From Gaiellasilicea sp963730405 (lineage in GTDB: Bacteria; Actinomycetota; Thermoleophilia; Gaiellales; Gaiellaceae), in NCBI GenBank assembly GCA_963730405.1, contig CAVSRW010000014.1:1-64000 (forward strand): a DNA stretch of 64,000 nt, in the 5' to 3' direction. Numbering within the stretch: position 1 is the stretch's first letter; the number at the start of each line of letters is the position of its first letter. A program made the position numbers and the translations under genes. Shown piece after piece: positions 18,874 through 28,122 of this stretch. Below the pieces are notes generated by a model. That model saw only the letters and a list, made by a program, of their open reading frames with translations. It had not been told where the DNA came from and ran no database searches.

Positions 18874-20928
18874 CTACTCGATCTGTCCGGCCGGCGCGGC
18901 CTCACGGGTCGCCGGTCCCCCCACCTCGGCTCGTCCCGCGCCCGGGCTCCCGGTCTGGAGCAGGTGCCGCCAGCCCGAAAGGATGCCGTGGACACTCGCG
19001 GCGCCGATGATCGGCCCCGGCGGCACCTGGAGGTGCGTCGGATGGAGGATGAACGGACGCGTCTGCAGCCCGCCGATGCCGCCGTGGAACGAGATCAGCT
19101 CCTCGAAGGCGCAGCCCTCGTCGAGCTCGGGGTCGTAGAAGCTCCCGACCATGATGTCGGCGACATGCTCGAAGCCGTCGGTGCGCAGCAGGTGCTGCGG
19201 CGCGGTCGGCGAGAAGTGCGCGAGCGGATCCTCGCCCTCGACGCGGCCGTCCGCGAGAAAGCGGGTCCCGCGCGCTCCGAGCGCGAGCGCGCCGTGCTCG
19301 GAGGAGCGGACGAGCAGCCAGCCGACGTGGGGATGCGAGCGCAGGGCCGGCACGAGCTCCGGATGCCGCTCGTCGATCTCCTCGAGCGTCAACCGACGGC
19401 GCTCCTCCATCAGGTAGACGAGCCCGAGGTTGCCCGAGCCGAGCACGACCACGTCGCGGTCGGAGACGTCGTTCTTCGGCCGCTTCGTCTTCCCCCCCGT
19501 CGCGTCACTGACCGCATTGCCGACCATCGCGTGCTGCTCGTCGCCGCCGGCGATCCCCTCGACGTTGCCCTGCGCGAGCGCGCGCTGGACGAGGTCGTCG
19601 AGGCCGTACCCGTTGCGCTGCTTGAACGTCGCGCCCTGCGTCTGGCCATGGTCGGAGAGGACGACCAGCTCGTACGGCCGCGGCGCGTAGCGCCGGGCGT
19701 GCTCGATGTGGGCGAAGTGATCGTCGAGCTTGCGCAGAGCCTCGAGCGTGTCGGCGCGCTCGAGCCCGGAGTGGTGTGCGACCTCGTCGTAGCTCGAGAA
19801 GGTCGCGTAGACGGCGGGCCGCCCGCGCATCATGTCGGTGAGAACGCCGGACACGATCAGGTCGCGGACGAAGACGCAGAGCGCTCCACGCATCAGCGGG
19901 TAGACGCCGCCCCGGTGGCCGCGCGGCCTGACGTCGCGGCGAATCGCCCGCAGCGCGGCCGTCCATTCGAGGATCACCTCCCAGACGAAGAGGACGAGCG
20001 TGCGCGTCGCATTGTCGCCGTTTGCGAAAAACGCCCGATAGCCCGGATTGGACTTCTTCTCCTCCTCCATCCGGCTGACGGTGAGGATCACCGCCTCGGC
20101 CTCGCCCGAGAGCAGGTTCCCGCGGCTCGCACCGCCGTCGGTGAGCAGGCCGATTCCCGTCCCGAGCCGCCGCTCGATCTCGGCGCAGTCCGCCGGCGCC
20201 GAGCAGGTCATCAGCGTCGCCGTCTCCTTCTCGACCCAGCGGAAGGCGGAGATGTCCTCGTTCGAGCCGAGGAGGATGCCTGCCTGGCTGGCGCCGGTCT
20301 GCGACGAGAGGTCGGTCTCCCACTCGGCCAGCCGGTGCGTCTCGGCCAGCCAGCGGGCCATGGTCGGCGCGTTGCCGTCGCGCATCGCGCGGCGCAGCAC
20401 GGGCAGCGCGAGCCCGTCGATCTCGAGGTAGACGATCCCGGGGACGTCCGTGCTGGCGATGATCCCCTGCCGGCGCGCGATCCGCTGCGCGATCCGAATC
20501 GAGGACGTGTCGTCGGAGCCGAGGAACACCGCGAGCACGACGCTCACGGCGGCGACCACGAGCGCGGCGAGCAGCGCCCAGCCGAAGTTGTCGACCTCGA
20601 GCACGCCTTCCGTCACGTCGGCGGCGATCAGGAGAATGAGCGCGTCGGCGATCAGGACGAGCAGGAAGCCGAGCACGAGCGTGAGCGGCAAGCGCAGTGC
20701 GGCGAGCAGGGGCGGAATCACGGCGTTCAGCGCGGCGACGATCACCGCGACGACGAGTGCACCCCAAAAGCTCTTGATGTCGACGCCGGGAAGGAGCCCC
20801 GCCGCCACCATCAGCGCGATGCCGGTGCCGAGCCACGAGACGAGCAGCGGGAACAGCCGGAAGCGTGGCCGCTCGGGCCGCCACGCGGTCGACTGGCCGT
20901 AGGCCGGCTGCGGTGCGCTAGCCGTCAC
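18874..20928 (-). CDS. membrane-anchored alkaline phosphatase-like hydrolase with holin-4 N-terminus
   Basis: 684 aa. Residues about 20-150 are four spans resembling the YvlD/holin-4 family; the rest is an alkaline phosphatase/nucleotide pyrophosphatase-like fold: VYLEIDGLALPVL with a metal Asp, ATFSSYDEVAHHSG, LSDHGQTQGATF and a late FHGGIGG. Substrate unknown; the active site should face outside if the spans end cytoplasm-out. Overlaps the flippase-like gene by 11 bases. Confidence 0.75.
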   Translation of the reverse strand: MTASAPQPAYGQSTAWRPERPRFRLFPLLVSWLGTGIALMVAAGLLPGVDIKSFWGALVVAVIVAALNAVIPPLLAALRLPLTLVLGFLLVLIADALILLIAADVTEGVLEVDNFGWALLAALVVAAVSVVLAVFLGSDDTSSIRIAQRIARRQGIIASTDVPGIVYLEIDGLALPVLRRAMRDGNAPTMARWLAETHRLAEWETDLSSQTGASQAGILLGSNEDISAFRWVEKETATLMTCSAPADCAEIERRLGTGIGLLTDGGASRGNLLSGEAEAVILTVSRMEEEKKSNPGYRAFFANGDNATRTLVLFVWEVILEWTAALRAIRRDVRPRGHRGGVYPLMRGALCVFVRDLIVSGVLTDMMRGRPAVYATFSSYDEVAHHSGLERADTLEALRKLDDHFAHIEHARRYAPRPYELVVLSDHGQTQGATFKQRNGYGLDDLVQRALAQGNVEGIAGGDEQHAMVGNAVSDATGGKTKRPKNDVSDRDVVVLGSGNLGLVYLMEERRRLTLEEIDERHPELVPALRSHPHVGWLLVRSSEHGALALGARGTRFLADGRVEGEDPLAHFSPTAPQHLLRTDGFEHVADIMVGSFYDPELDEGCAFEELISFHGGIGGLQTRPFILHPTHLQVPPGPIIGAASVHGILSGWRHLLQTGSPGAGRAEVGGPATREAAPAGQIE

Positions 20929-22090
20929 CCACTCCCTCCTCGTCCTTCGCGCCGCGGCGGCGGAACCGGCCCTGTCCGGACGCCTCGCGCTCCGCCTTCT
21001 TCTCGGCTTTCTTCTCGGCGCGCTGCGCCTTCTGCTCGGCGACCCTGCCCTTCGCGTCCGTGTAAGACTCGCCGACGAGCTGCTTCCCGCCGGTCCAGCC
21101 GAAGACGACGACGACGAGGACGAGTGCGAACAGGATGTTCCAGGCCGTCGTGATCAGCTGCTGCGCGGTCGAGTAGTCGACTGCGACGCTCGAGGGCACG
21201 TCGCAGCAGGTGTCGAGCGCGAGCGCGTTCGTCGCCTGCGTGATCCCGACCGCGCCAGGTGTGAAGGAGACGGTGTTCGCGAGGGATCCGGAGCCTGTCA
21301 CCCACATGATCGACTCGAACGTGACCGGGATCGTGAACGCGGCCAGGAAGATCCCGATCACCGTCAGCTTGCAGATCCAGGAGAGGAGCGACGGTAGGAA
21401 CACGTGCAGGAAGTAGTCCTTCGGGCGGGAGAGGATGACGCCGCCCTGCTTGGCCTGAACCCAGAGCTTCTTGACCTGGCGCCAGAAGACGCGGCCGACC
21501 ATCACGAGCAGGACCACGGCTCCTACGGCGATCAGGGCCGCCGTGACCGGGTTCTCGGAGATGTTGCCGAGGTTCTCGTTGAACGACCCCGGCACCGAGA
21601 GGAACAGGTACAGGTAGACGAAGGTGCCTGCGATCGTGAAGAAGATCTTCTGCACGAGGTATGCGGCGAGCGAGCCGGCGAACGTGGCCGACGGGATCAG
21701 CGCGACGAACATGACGAGCGTCACGAACGTGCCGAGGTTCGCGGGCAGGAAGTTGTTCATCGCCACGCCGACGGCGTATGCGGTCACGATCGGCCAGAAC
21801 TCGACCTGGCCCGGATAGGCGGCTCGCAGGATGCCGTAGTACGACAGCCCCGCGAGGATGGTCTGCCCGGTCTGGAAGGTGAGACCCGCGACGATGTAGC
21901 CGACGGGAACAGCCTTGATCTGCGCCCAGAGGTCCCGCAGCCAGCCGATGACGTCGACTCCGATCAGGTCGAGGACGACGATGACGAGCAGCGTGCCGAC
22001 GAGCCAGCCGGCGATCTTGACCAGGCGCCGGCGGCGGGAAGGGTCGTGGAACGGGACTACGGGCGACGGCTGGGCGACCGCCTCACTCAT
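20918..22090 (-). CDS. lysylphosphatidylglycerol synthase TM-domain (UPF0104) protein
   Basis: 390 aa with about eight spans and a basic, lysine/arginine-rich C-terminal tail. The pattern GAVGITQATNALAL near residue 270 and the span layout match the flippase-like domain of MprF/AglD. Lacks the synthase domain, so it may move a lipid or glycolipid. A second member is at 43778. A dyad lies 118 bp upstream of the ATG. Confidence 0.78.
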   Translation of the reverse strand: MSEAVAQPSPVVPFHDPSRRRRLVKIAGWLVGTLLVIVVLDLIGVDVIGWLRDLWAQIKAVPVGYIVAGLTFQTGQTILAGLSYYGILRAAYPGQVEFWPIVTAYAVGVAMNNFLPANLGTFVTLVMFVALIPSATFAGSLAAYLVQKIFFTIAGTFVYLYLFLSVPGSFNENLGNISENPVTAALIAVGAVVLLVMVGRVFWRQVKKLWVQAKQGGVILSRPKDYFLHVFLPSLLSWICKLTVIGIFLAAFTIPVTFESIMWVTGSGSLANTVSFTPGAVGITQATNALALDTCCDVPSSVAVDYSTAQQLITTAWNILFALVLVVVVFGWTGGKQLVGESYTDAKGRVAEQKAQRAEKKAEKKAEREASGQGRFRRRGAKDEEGVGDG

Positions 22091-22208
22091 TGCATCCCAC
22101 TCCTCGCGCTCGCCTCAGTCGGAGGTCCATCGGGTCGTCTCCTGCCTCGCACGTCCCGCGCCGTCGGGCCGGGTCACGCAAGAATCGCGCCCGGCCGTCC
22201 GGCTGGCT

Positions 22209-22225
22209 TCACCCGGATCGCATGA
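22209..22225. promoter_or_regulatory. 17-bp dyad TCACCCGGATCGCATGA
   Basis: Copy of TCAYNC-N5-GNRTGA in the 142-bp gap upstream of the UPF0104 gene starting at 22090. Confidence 0.5.
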
Positions 22226-22232
22226 ACCTCGG

Positions 22233-23546
22233 TTAGGAGATCTCGCTCGGGTTGTCCTCATGCCGGTGCCCCGACCCGGCGGCCCAGCCGGGCGGGCGCT
22301 GCTCGGGAGCGGGAACGCTCTCGAACGACGGCGCCGCGTCGGCCGGGTGGGCCGCGAACCACGCTGCGTACCGCGTCGCCAGCGGGCTCGCAGTCAGGCC
22401 GTGGAGCAGGACGGAGAGGGCGATCGTGAAGAAGATCGTGTCGAGCAGGACCGACTCGTGCACGAGGTCGGCCTCGCCGGCCAGGATCACCGCAAAGACG
22501 ATCGAGGCCAGCCCACGCGGCCCGAACCAGCCGAGGAATGCGACGGTCGGTCTTCTGGCATCGGATCCGAGCAGCGCCAGAGCAACGGGAACCATCCGGA
22601 CGACCGTCAGGCTGAGCAACGAGTAGAGGATCACGTTCGCGGTGAGATCGCCCAGCACCGGTACGAGCATGACGGCCCCGAAGAGGACGAACGTGGCGGC
22701 GCCGAAGAGGCTTCCCGTCTCCTCGAGGAAGAACGTCACTTCGCCCCCGACCTCGCGCCGCACGGCTCCGAACACCGCGCCGCCGACGAACGCGGCGATG
22801 AACCCGCTGCCACCCATCCACACGGCCAGCCCGTAAGCGAGCAGAGCGGCGGCGACCGGGATGACCTGGAGCCAGCTCGACTCGACCAGGCGGCGCGGGA
22901 CGCAGAACCGCAGCACGAGCGCCGCTGCGAGACCCGCGACGACGCCGCCGACACTGCCGTAGCCGATCTCCTCCAGCACGAGGCGAACAGCGGCGCCGTT
23001 CCCGATCGCACCCTCTTCGGCCTCGGCGACCGCGATCGCGATCAGGAGCAGCGGGACGCAGATGCCGTCGTTGAGCCCGCTCTCGACGTTGAGTCCCTGT
23101 CGCACGCGCGAGGGAACACGCCGATCGGTGACGACCGCCTGCCCGAGCGCGGCGTCCGTCGGCGCGAGCACGATCGCGAGCAGGACGGCCTCGATGACCG
23201 ACAGCTCCCCGAGCACCGTGACGCCCGCGAGCGCGCCGGCCACGATCGTCAGCGGCAGGCCGATCGCGAGCAGGCGCAGCGGCACGATGTACTCCCGGCG
23301 CAGCGCGTCGACGTCGATCGTCGACGCGTCCGAGAAGAGCACGAGGGTCAGCGTCGCCTCGGCGATCCAGCGGACGGACTCGCTGCTGATCGTCGGATCG
23401 AGCCAGCCGAGGACCTCGTCGCTCGCCAGGATGCCGCCGGCGACGAACACGATCGCCGGCGTGACCATCGATCCGGAAAGCCGTCGCGAGACCGCCGCGT
23501 ACGCGAGCACGAGCACAGCGATCGTGACGAGGCCGGAGCCGCCCAA
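22233..23546 (-). CDS. CPA1-type sodium/proton antiporter (NhaP-like)
   Basis: 437 aa with about 12 spans. DASTIDVDALR, VLAPTDAALGQAVV and GLNVESGLNDGICVPLL are the conserved antiporter core of NhaP/CPA1 (ESGLND). Exchanges Na+ or K+ for protons. TTG at 23546 seems the start; no ATG/GTG is well placed. Divergent from the ZIP gene at 23694 with a dyad between them. Confidence 0.85.
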   Translation of the reverse strand: MGGSGLVTIAVLVLAYAAVSRRLSGSMVTPAIVFVAGGILASDEVLGWLDPTISSESVRWIAEATLTLVLFSDASTIDVDALRREYIVPLRLLAIGLPLTIVAGALAGVTVLGELSVIEAVLLAIVLAPTDAALGQAVVTDRRVPSRVRQGLNVESGLNDGICVPLLLIAIAVAEAEEGAIGNGAAVRLVLEEIGYGSVGGVVAGLAAALVLRFCVPRRLVESSWLQVIPVAAALLAYGLAVWMGGSGFIAAFVGGAVFGAVRREVGGEVTFFLEETGSLFGAATFVLFGAVMLVPVLGDLTANVILYSLLSLTVVRMVPVALALLGSDARRPTVAFLGWFGPRGLASIVFAVILAGEADLVHESVLLDTIFFTIALSVLLHGLTASPLATRYAAWFAAHPADAAPSFESVPAPEQRPPGWAAGSGHRHEDNPSEIS

Positions 23547-23583
23547 CGCGCACGAGCCTAGTTCTGGGGCCTGGCGCCCGGAA

Positions 23584-23600
23584 TCATCCCGATCGGGTGA
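23584..23600. promoter_or_regulatory. 17-bp dyad TCATCCCGATCGGGTGA
   Basis: Copy of TCAYNC-N5-GNRTGA between the divergent antiporter (23546) and ZIP gene (23694); arms TCATCC/GGGTGA. Its end is 93 bp before the ZIP start, almost the same spacing as the next copy has to its gene. Confidence 0.55.
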
Positions 23601-23693
23601 CCAGGCCAGCGGCCGCCCGACGTAACGTGCGGCGGCTGCACCAAGGTCGTCCCCCGACTCGCGCCGGTCGAGCCAGACAGGAGGCGGTGACAG

Positions 23694-24425
23694 ATGGGAG
23701 AAGCGTTTCTCTGGGGACTCCTATCAGCGTCGTCGCTCGTGATCGGCGCCCTGGTTGCGCTCCGCTTTCGGATCGGCCTGCGGGCGATCGGGCTGATCAT
23801 GGGCTTCGGCGCGGGCGTGCTCATCAGCGCGGTCGCCTTCGACCTCGTCGGCGAGGCGGCCGAGTCGTCGACGGGTCAGGGGGCGATCGTCGTCGGGCTC
23901 TTCGCGGGCTGCGCGGTCTTCTTCGGCGGCGACTGGCTGATCGACCGGCTCGGCGGGAGCTCGCGGAAGAGTGCGGCCGGCGGGCAGGAAAGCGGCTCCC
24001 CGCTCGCGATCGTCCTCGGAACCGTGCTCGACGGGATCCCGGAGTCGATGGTGATCGGCCTGACGATCTTCGAGGGCGGCGCGGTGGGCGCCGCCTTTCT
24101 GGCGGCGGTCTTCATCTCGAACCTGCCCGAGTCGATCTCCTCGACCTCCGGCCTCGTCGACGGCGGCTGGCCAAGAGCCCGAATCCTCTGGATGTGGATC
24201 GCGATCGCGACGGTTTCGGCGCTCGCCTCGCTCGCCGGCTACGGACTGTTCCAGGACTCGTCGCCGGACACGGTCGCCTTCGTGCTCGCGTTCGCCGCCG
24301 GTGCGATTCTGACCATGCTCGCGGACACGATGATGCCCGAGGCATACGAGCACGGCGGCAAGCTGGTCGGGATCGTGACGGTGCTCGGATTCGCGGTCGC
24401 CTTCGCGATCCACACGCTCCAGTGA
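23694..24425 (+). CDS. ZIP family metal transporter
   Basis: 243 aa with about seven spans. GFGAGVLISAVAFDLVGEA and LDGIPESMVIGLTIFEGG carry the ZIP helix 4/5 metal-site residues (His is replaced: D-G-I-P-E-S). Likely moves divalent cations. Paralogue at 34139 shares the layout. GGAGGCGGTGAC precedes the ATG. Confidence 0.8.
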   Translation: MGEAFLWGLLSASSLVIGALVALRFRIGLRAIGLIMGFGAGVLISAVAFDLVGEAAESSTGQGAIVVGLFAGCAVFFGGDWLIDRLGGSSRKSAAGGQESGSPLAIVLGTVLDGIPESMVIGLTIFEGGAVGAAFLAAVFISNLPESISSTSGLVDGGWPRARILWMWIAIATVSALASLAGYGLFQDSSPDTVAFVLAFAAGAILTMLADTMMPEAYEHGGKLVGIVTVLGFAVAFAIHTLQ

Positions 24426-24456
24426 GTTCCCGCGTCCTCCGTCGCCTGGCGTCGAT

Positions 24457-24473
24457 TCATGCCATCGGCATGA
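24457..24473. promoter_or_regulatory. 17-bp perfect dyad TCATGCCATCGGCATGA
   Basis: Perfect inverted arms TCATGCC/GGCATGA. Lies in the gap before the AI-2E gene, its end 94 bp from the start codon. Confidence 0.55.
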
Positions 24474-24567
24474 GGAAAGACGGCCCGGCCGTGCCCATTG
24501 TCTCGGCAGCAGACGAGTTGGCCCTTGACCTTCGCAACCGGGAGCCGTCAATGTCCTTGCAGGCCCC

Positions 24568-25707
24568 ATGACCGCCGATCCCCCCGTCGTCTCGACCGAA
24601 CCGGATCACGACACGCGCGAGGCGGCGGCGCGGGATCGTCGCCGCATCGAGCTGATCCTGCCGATGCGAACCGTGCTGCTGGTCGCCGCGGCTGCAGTCG
24701 TCCTCGCGGCCCTCGCGACGATCGGGGAGACCTTCCTGATCGTGTTCGTCGGGATCTTTCTCGGGCTCGTCTTCGAGTACCCCGTTCGCTTCGTGATGGC
24801 GAAGACGGGCATGTCGCGCGGGCTGGCGGCCACGCTGACCGTGCTCGGCACGGCCGTGGCGGTGCTGGTGATCGCGCTGTTGTTCCTCGTGCCGCTCGTC
24901 GGCGGCGTTCGGGACTTCCTCCAGGAGCTGCCCACGACCGTGGAGCAGCTGCGCGAGTCCGACGAGCTGTCCTGGCTCGGCGACAGTGGTGCGGCCGAGA
25001 ACGTGCAGGCCGGGTCAGAGAAGATCTCGGCATCGGTGCCCGACGCGATTTCCGCCGTGCTCGGATTCGCGGGCAGCTTCTTCACCGGCTTCCTCATCTG
25101 CTTCACGATCATCTTCATCTGCCTCTTCCTGCTCAGCGACATCGCGAATCTGAAACGGTCGCTCGGAAGCGTGCTGATGCCGGGCGAGGACGAGCGCTGG
25201 CTCGGCGTCTGGGAGAAGGTGACGACCTCGATCTCACGCTGGGCGATCGGCGTCGTCGTGATCGCGGTGATCGCCGGCACGACACAGGGGGTGACGGCCT
25301 GGCTGCTCGGCTCGAGCTACGCAATTGCGCTCGGCGTGATTGCAGGCCTGCTCGACATGATCCCGAACATCGGCGCCACCATCGCCGGCGTCATCCTCGT
25401 CCCGGCGCTCCTGGCCGAGGAAGGGCTCGGCGCCGCGATCATCATGCTCGTCGTCCTGCTCGTGTACCAGCAGGTCGAGAACAACATCCTGACCCCCAAG
25501 ATCCAGGGGAAGGCCGTCAACCTCTCGGGGTTCTTCATCATCGTCGCCGTCACGCTCTTCGGCGCGCTTCTGGGCGTCCTCGGGGCGCTGACCGCGGTCC
25601 CGCTCGCGGCGACGATCCAGATCTTCATCACGGAGCTGACGGCCGCCCGCCGGGCGAAGGTGGCAGCCGCCCGCGCGGCGCTCGACGCGCCGGCCCAGCC
25701 CGGCTGA
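24568..25707 (+). CDS. AI-2E transporter family (PF01594) membrane protein
   Basis: 379 aa with eight spans. N-terminal paired spans, a long extracytoplasmic helix (ELPTTVEQLRESDEL) and the C-terminal signature LDMIPNIGATIAGVILVPA and LVYQQVENNILTPKIQGK identify the family, which includes exporters and Na+/H+ antiporters. The real substrate is unknown. Confidence 0.85.
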   Translation: MTADPPVVSTEPDHDTREAAARDRRRIELILPMRTVLLVAAAAVVLAALATIGETFLIVFVGIFLGLVFEYPVRFVMAKTGMSRGLAATLTVLGTAVAVLVIALLFLVPLVGGVRDFLQELPTTVEQLRESDELSWLGDSGAAENVQAGSEKISASVPDAISAVLGFAGSFFTGFLICFTIIFICLFLLSDIANLKRSLGSVLMPGEDERWLGVWEKVTTSISRWAIGVVVIAVIAGTTQGVTAWLLGSSYAIALGVIAGLLDMIPNIGATIAGVILVPALLAEEGLGAAIIMLVVLLVYQQVENNILTPKIQGKAVNLSGFFIIVAVTLFGALLGVLGALTAVPLAATIQIFITELTAARRAKVAAARAALDAPAQPG

Positions 25708-25753
25708 CGCCCCCGGCACGACGGTATCCGAACCGCGCGGACTGCTGGCAAAC

Positions 25754-25822
25754 CGCATGACGTAGGCAGCCGCCCGGCAGGGTTAGCCGATCGGATGACG
25801 AAGGCACACACCCGGCAGGGTT
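25754..25822. repeat. two-copy 38-bp tandem repeat upstream of a membrane gene
   Basis: CGCATGACGTAGGCA and CGGATGACGAAGGCA begin two copies of a unit that ends in CCCGGCAGGGTT, period 38 bp. The second copy holds CGATCGGATGA, a match to the right half of the window's dyad. Located 41 bp before the gene at 25863, so a promoter/operator duplication is plausible. Confidence 0.5.
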
Positions 25823-25862
25823 GGATCCCGCCGCGCAATTCAATCCATCGAAGGGAGCAGGC

Positions 25863-26282
25863 ATGGCAGCACGAGAGTCGTGGGCCGGCTGGATCGTCTT
25901 CGCCAGCTTCGTGATCATCATCGTTGGCGCAATGGACATGATCCAGGGGTTCGTCGCGATCCTCGAGGACGAGTACGTGGTCGCGACGACGAAGGGCTTG
26001 GCGATCATGGACGTGACCGCATGGGGTTGGACCACCCTGATCTGGGGAGGCATCCTCATCCTCGCCGGTCTGGGCCTGCTCGGCGGCGCAGGCTGGGCAC
26101 GCTGGCTCGCCATCATCGGCGTCGGCGTCAACGCGATCCAGCAGGTCGCGTTCCTGGCGAACTACCCGCAGGCCTATCCCCTCTGGAACATCCTGATCGT
26201 CACGCTCAACTTCGTCGTGCTCTACGCACTGACGGCGCGCTGGCAGGGGTTCCGGGAGACGATGCAGGGCACGCCGGTCTGA
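25863..26282 (+). CDS. four-span membrane protein
   Basis: 139 aa, four spans (WAGWIVFASFVIIIVGAMDM; AWGWTTLIWGGILILAGLGL; RWLAIIGVGVNAIQQVAFL; LWNILIVTLNFVVLYAL). ATG at 25863 follows AGGGAGCA. Shares W-G-W and P-L-W landmarks with the gene at 42234, so they are paralogues of a family common in actinobacteria (DUF7144-like). Function unknown. Confidence 0.7.
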   Translation: MAARESWAGWIVFASFVIIIVGAMDMIQGFVAILEDEYVVATTKGLAIMDVTAWGWTTLIWGGILILAGLGLLGGAGWARWLAIIGVGVNAIQQVAFLANYPQAYPLWNILIVTLNFVVLYALTARWQGFRETMQGTPV

Positions 26283-26288
26283 ATTGCT

Positions 26289-26326
26289 GCCGTCGGAGCC
26301 GCCCGAACGAGGGCGGCTCCGACGGC
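26289..26326 (+). terminator. 16-bp GC hairpin
   Basis: Perfect 16-base stem GCCGTCGGAGCCGCCC with its complement around loop GAACGA, 6 bases after the stop at 26282. No T-run. Probable terminator of the preceding gene. Confidence 0.6.
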
Positions 26327-26366
26327 GGGCGCAGGGCCGGCCGCCCCCGGCGCGAACACCTTCCGC

Positions 26367-26876
26367 GTGGCGCTGCACCAGACCCTGCGACGCATCACGC
26401 TCGGCCGACGGGAAGGCGTCGCGGGCACGGTGTACGGGACGATCATCGTGATGGCGACGCTCGCCGCGGGGTCGCACGGCGCGGAGACGCAGGCATGGAA
26501 GCTCGCGACGGTCGTCGCGGTCACCGTGCTCGTGCTCTGGGTGGCCCACGTCTACGCGCACGCCCTGGCCGAAGGGCTCCGCCAGGGAAGGCAGCTGAAG
26601 GCACACGAGATCGCCTCAGTTGCGAGAAACGAGCGCTCGATCGCGCTGGCGGCGGTCGCGCCGGTGGCGGTCCTCGGGCTGGCACAGGTCGGCGTGCTCG
26701 CCGCGCAGACGGCCATTTGGCTCGCGCTCGGCCTCGGGGTCGCAACGCTCGCCGTTCAGGGCGCGCGCTACGCGTCGGTGGAGCACCTCGGACGGCTGGG
26801 AACGGCTGTCTCCATCTCCCTGAACGTCCTGCTCGGACTCGTGATCGTCGTGCTGGAGGCCTCGATCACGCACTGA
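26367..26876 (+). CDS. four-span membrane protein of unknown function
   Basis: 169 aa with about four to five spans (GTVYGTIIVMATLAAG; LATVVAVTVLVLWVAHVYAH; AAVAPVAVLGLAQVGVLAA; VSISLNVLLGLVIVVLE). GTG start. The first span followed by VWVAHVYAHAL recalls VIT-like actinobacterial membrane proteins, but I cannot name a family. Confidence 0.6.
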   Translation: MALHQTLRRITLGRREGVAGTVYGTIIVMATLAAGSHGAETQAWKLATVVAVTVLVLWVAHVYAHALAEGLRQGRQLKAHEIASVARNERSIALAAVAPVAVLGLAQVGVLAAQTAIWLALGLGVATLAVQGARYASVEHLGRLGTAVSISLNVLLGLVIVVLEASITH

Positions 26877-26880
26877 TGCG

Positions 26881-28029
26881 TCAGGAGCCGGGCTGGCTCC
26901 CCCGGCGGCGCCGCCAGGCGCCGGCGATGTCGATCTCCCCGGGCTCGGGCACCTCACGCGCCGTCTGCCGGCGGAGCAGCTCGACCGCGAGCACGAGTAT
27001 GGCGGCCGCGGCGAGCATCAGCGGCACGCGCGAGGTCTGGACGGTCGGCTGCCACCAGAGCAGCAAGAGGAAGAGCGCAGCGGCGATTCCGTAGGCGACA
27101 TCGGCGCGGGCGAGGTACGGGGCGAGCGCGCGCCGCGCGCCGACCGACCTCGTGGACGCCCCGCCCAGCCAGGAGCCCAGCAGCACGATCACGCCGAGCC
27201 CGAGCAGGGTCAACCCGCCGTCCCGCAGCTGGGCGGTCAGGATCTCCCACGCGTCCCCGACGGCCGGCCGCACCGAGTGCGATGCGACGAGCTCGTCTAC
27301 CACGTACGAGCCCGCGACCCGGCGGAGGACGAGCACGAGCAGCCCGCCGATGATCGAGCCGACGGCGATCATGCGCAGGATCGACTGCCGGCGGCCCGGG
27401 ACGATCCAGAGCGCGATCGCGAAGAGCAGCACCGGAAGGACCCAGAGCCAGTTGCCGAGCACCTTCAGGAACTGCGTCAGGTCCTGCGCAGTCTCGAGCT
27501 GCCCCGCGTCCATCACCTCGATCACCCCGGCATCGGGGCCGAAGCGGTTCGCGACCTGGCCGATGATCGCTACGCGCTCACCCAGCTCGATCATGAGCGG
27601 CTGGAGGTCGAGGACGATCACGCCGCCCTCCACCCGCGCGACCTCCGTCTCGTTCTCCAGTACTTCGATCAGCTGCGCGTGAGCGCGCGTGAACGCGCCG
27701 ACCCAGAGCTCCTGGACGCGCGGCCGCTCGAGCATGCGAACGGCCGCTCGGTCGCTGACCTCGCGCACCGCGCCCGCGATCGGGCCCGCGAGCCCTTGCT
27801 GGTCGGGCGGAAGGCGCTCCTCCAGCGCCTCGGTCACGTCGACGTTCGCGTAGAGCTGCTCGACGAGCGACAGCGCCACCTGCTCACGGATCTCGTCGTC
27901 CGCGATCAGCGCGCTCGCCGTGTCCGATGCGGTCTCGGTGTCGAGGGCCTGGAAGCGGATGTAGCCCGCGAGCAGGCTGAGCACGGCGAGGATGACCGCC
28001 AGGACGACCAGCACGCGTGCAACGACCAT
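26881..28029 (-). CDS. integral membrane protein
   Basis: 382 aa. One N-terminal span (VLVVLAVILAVLSLLAGYI), a long soluble loop about 25-210 rich in Asp/Glu, then five spans. The layout (one anchor, extracytoplasmic domain, C-terminal spans) recurs in actinobacterial proteins of unknown role. Divergent from the beta-lactamase-fold gene, with a dyad between. Confidence 0.65.
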   Translation of the reverse strand: MVVARVLVVLAVILAVLSLLAGYIRFQALDTETASDTASALIADDEIREQVALSLVEQLYANVDVTEALEERLPPDQQGLAGPIAGAVREVSDRAAVRMLERPRVQELWVGAFTRAHAQLIEVLENETEVARVEGGVIVLDLQPLMIELGERVAIIGQVANRFGPDAGVIEVMDAGQLETAQDLTQFLKVLGNWLWVLPVLLFAIALWIVPGRRQSILRMIAVGSIIGGLLVLVLRRVAGSYVVDELVASHSVRPAVGDAWEILTAQLRDGGLTLLGLGVIVLLGSWLGGASTRSVGARRALAPYLARADVAYGIAAALFLLLLWWQPTVQTSRVPLMLAAAAILVLAVELLRRQTAREVPEPGEIDIAGAWRRRRGSQPGS

Positions 28030-28070
28030 TCGCACAAGGCGGTTTATCGCAGCACCGCCGCCCGGTGGAA

Positions 28071-28087
28071 TCACACCATTGGGATGA
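28071..28087. promoter_or_regulatory. 17-bp dyad TCACACCATTGGGATGA
   Basis: Copy of TCAYNC-N5-GNRTGA between the divergent starts at 28029 and 28123. An upstream ATG (28084) of the plus-strand frame lies inside it, which argues for the later start. Confidence 0.5.
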
Positions 28088-28122
28088 AGTGTCCGCGGCC
28101 GCCCCGCGCGAGGATCGAGGTG

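Noticed and set aside
18422..20928. Prophage, because of holin-4 family proteins
   Set aside because: This family is chromosomal in most bacteria despite its name, and no phage structural, lysis or integrase gene lies nearby.
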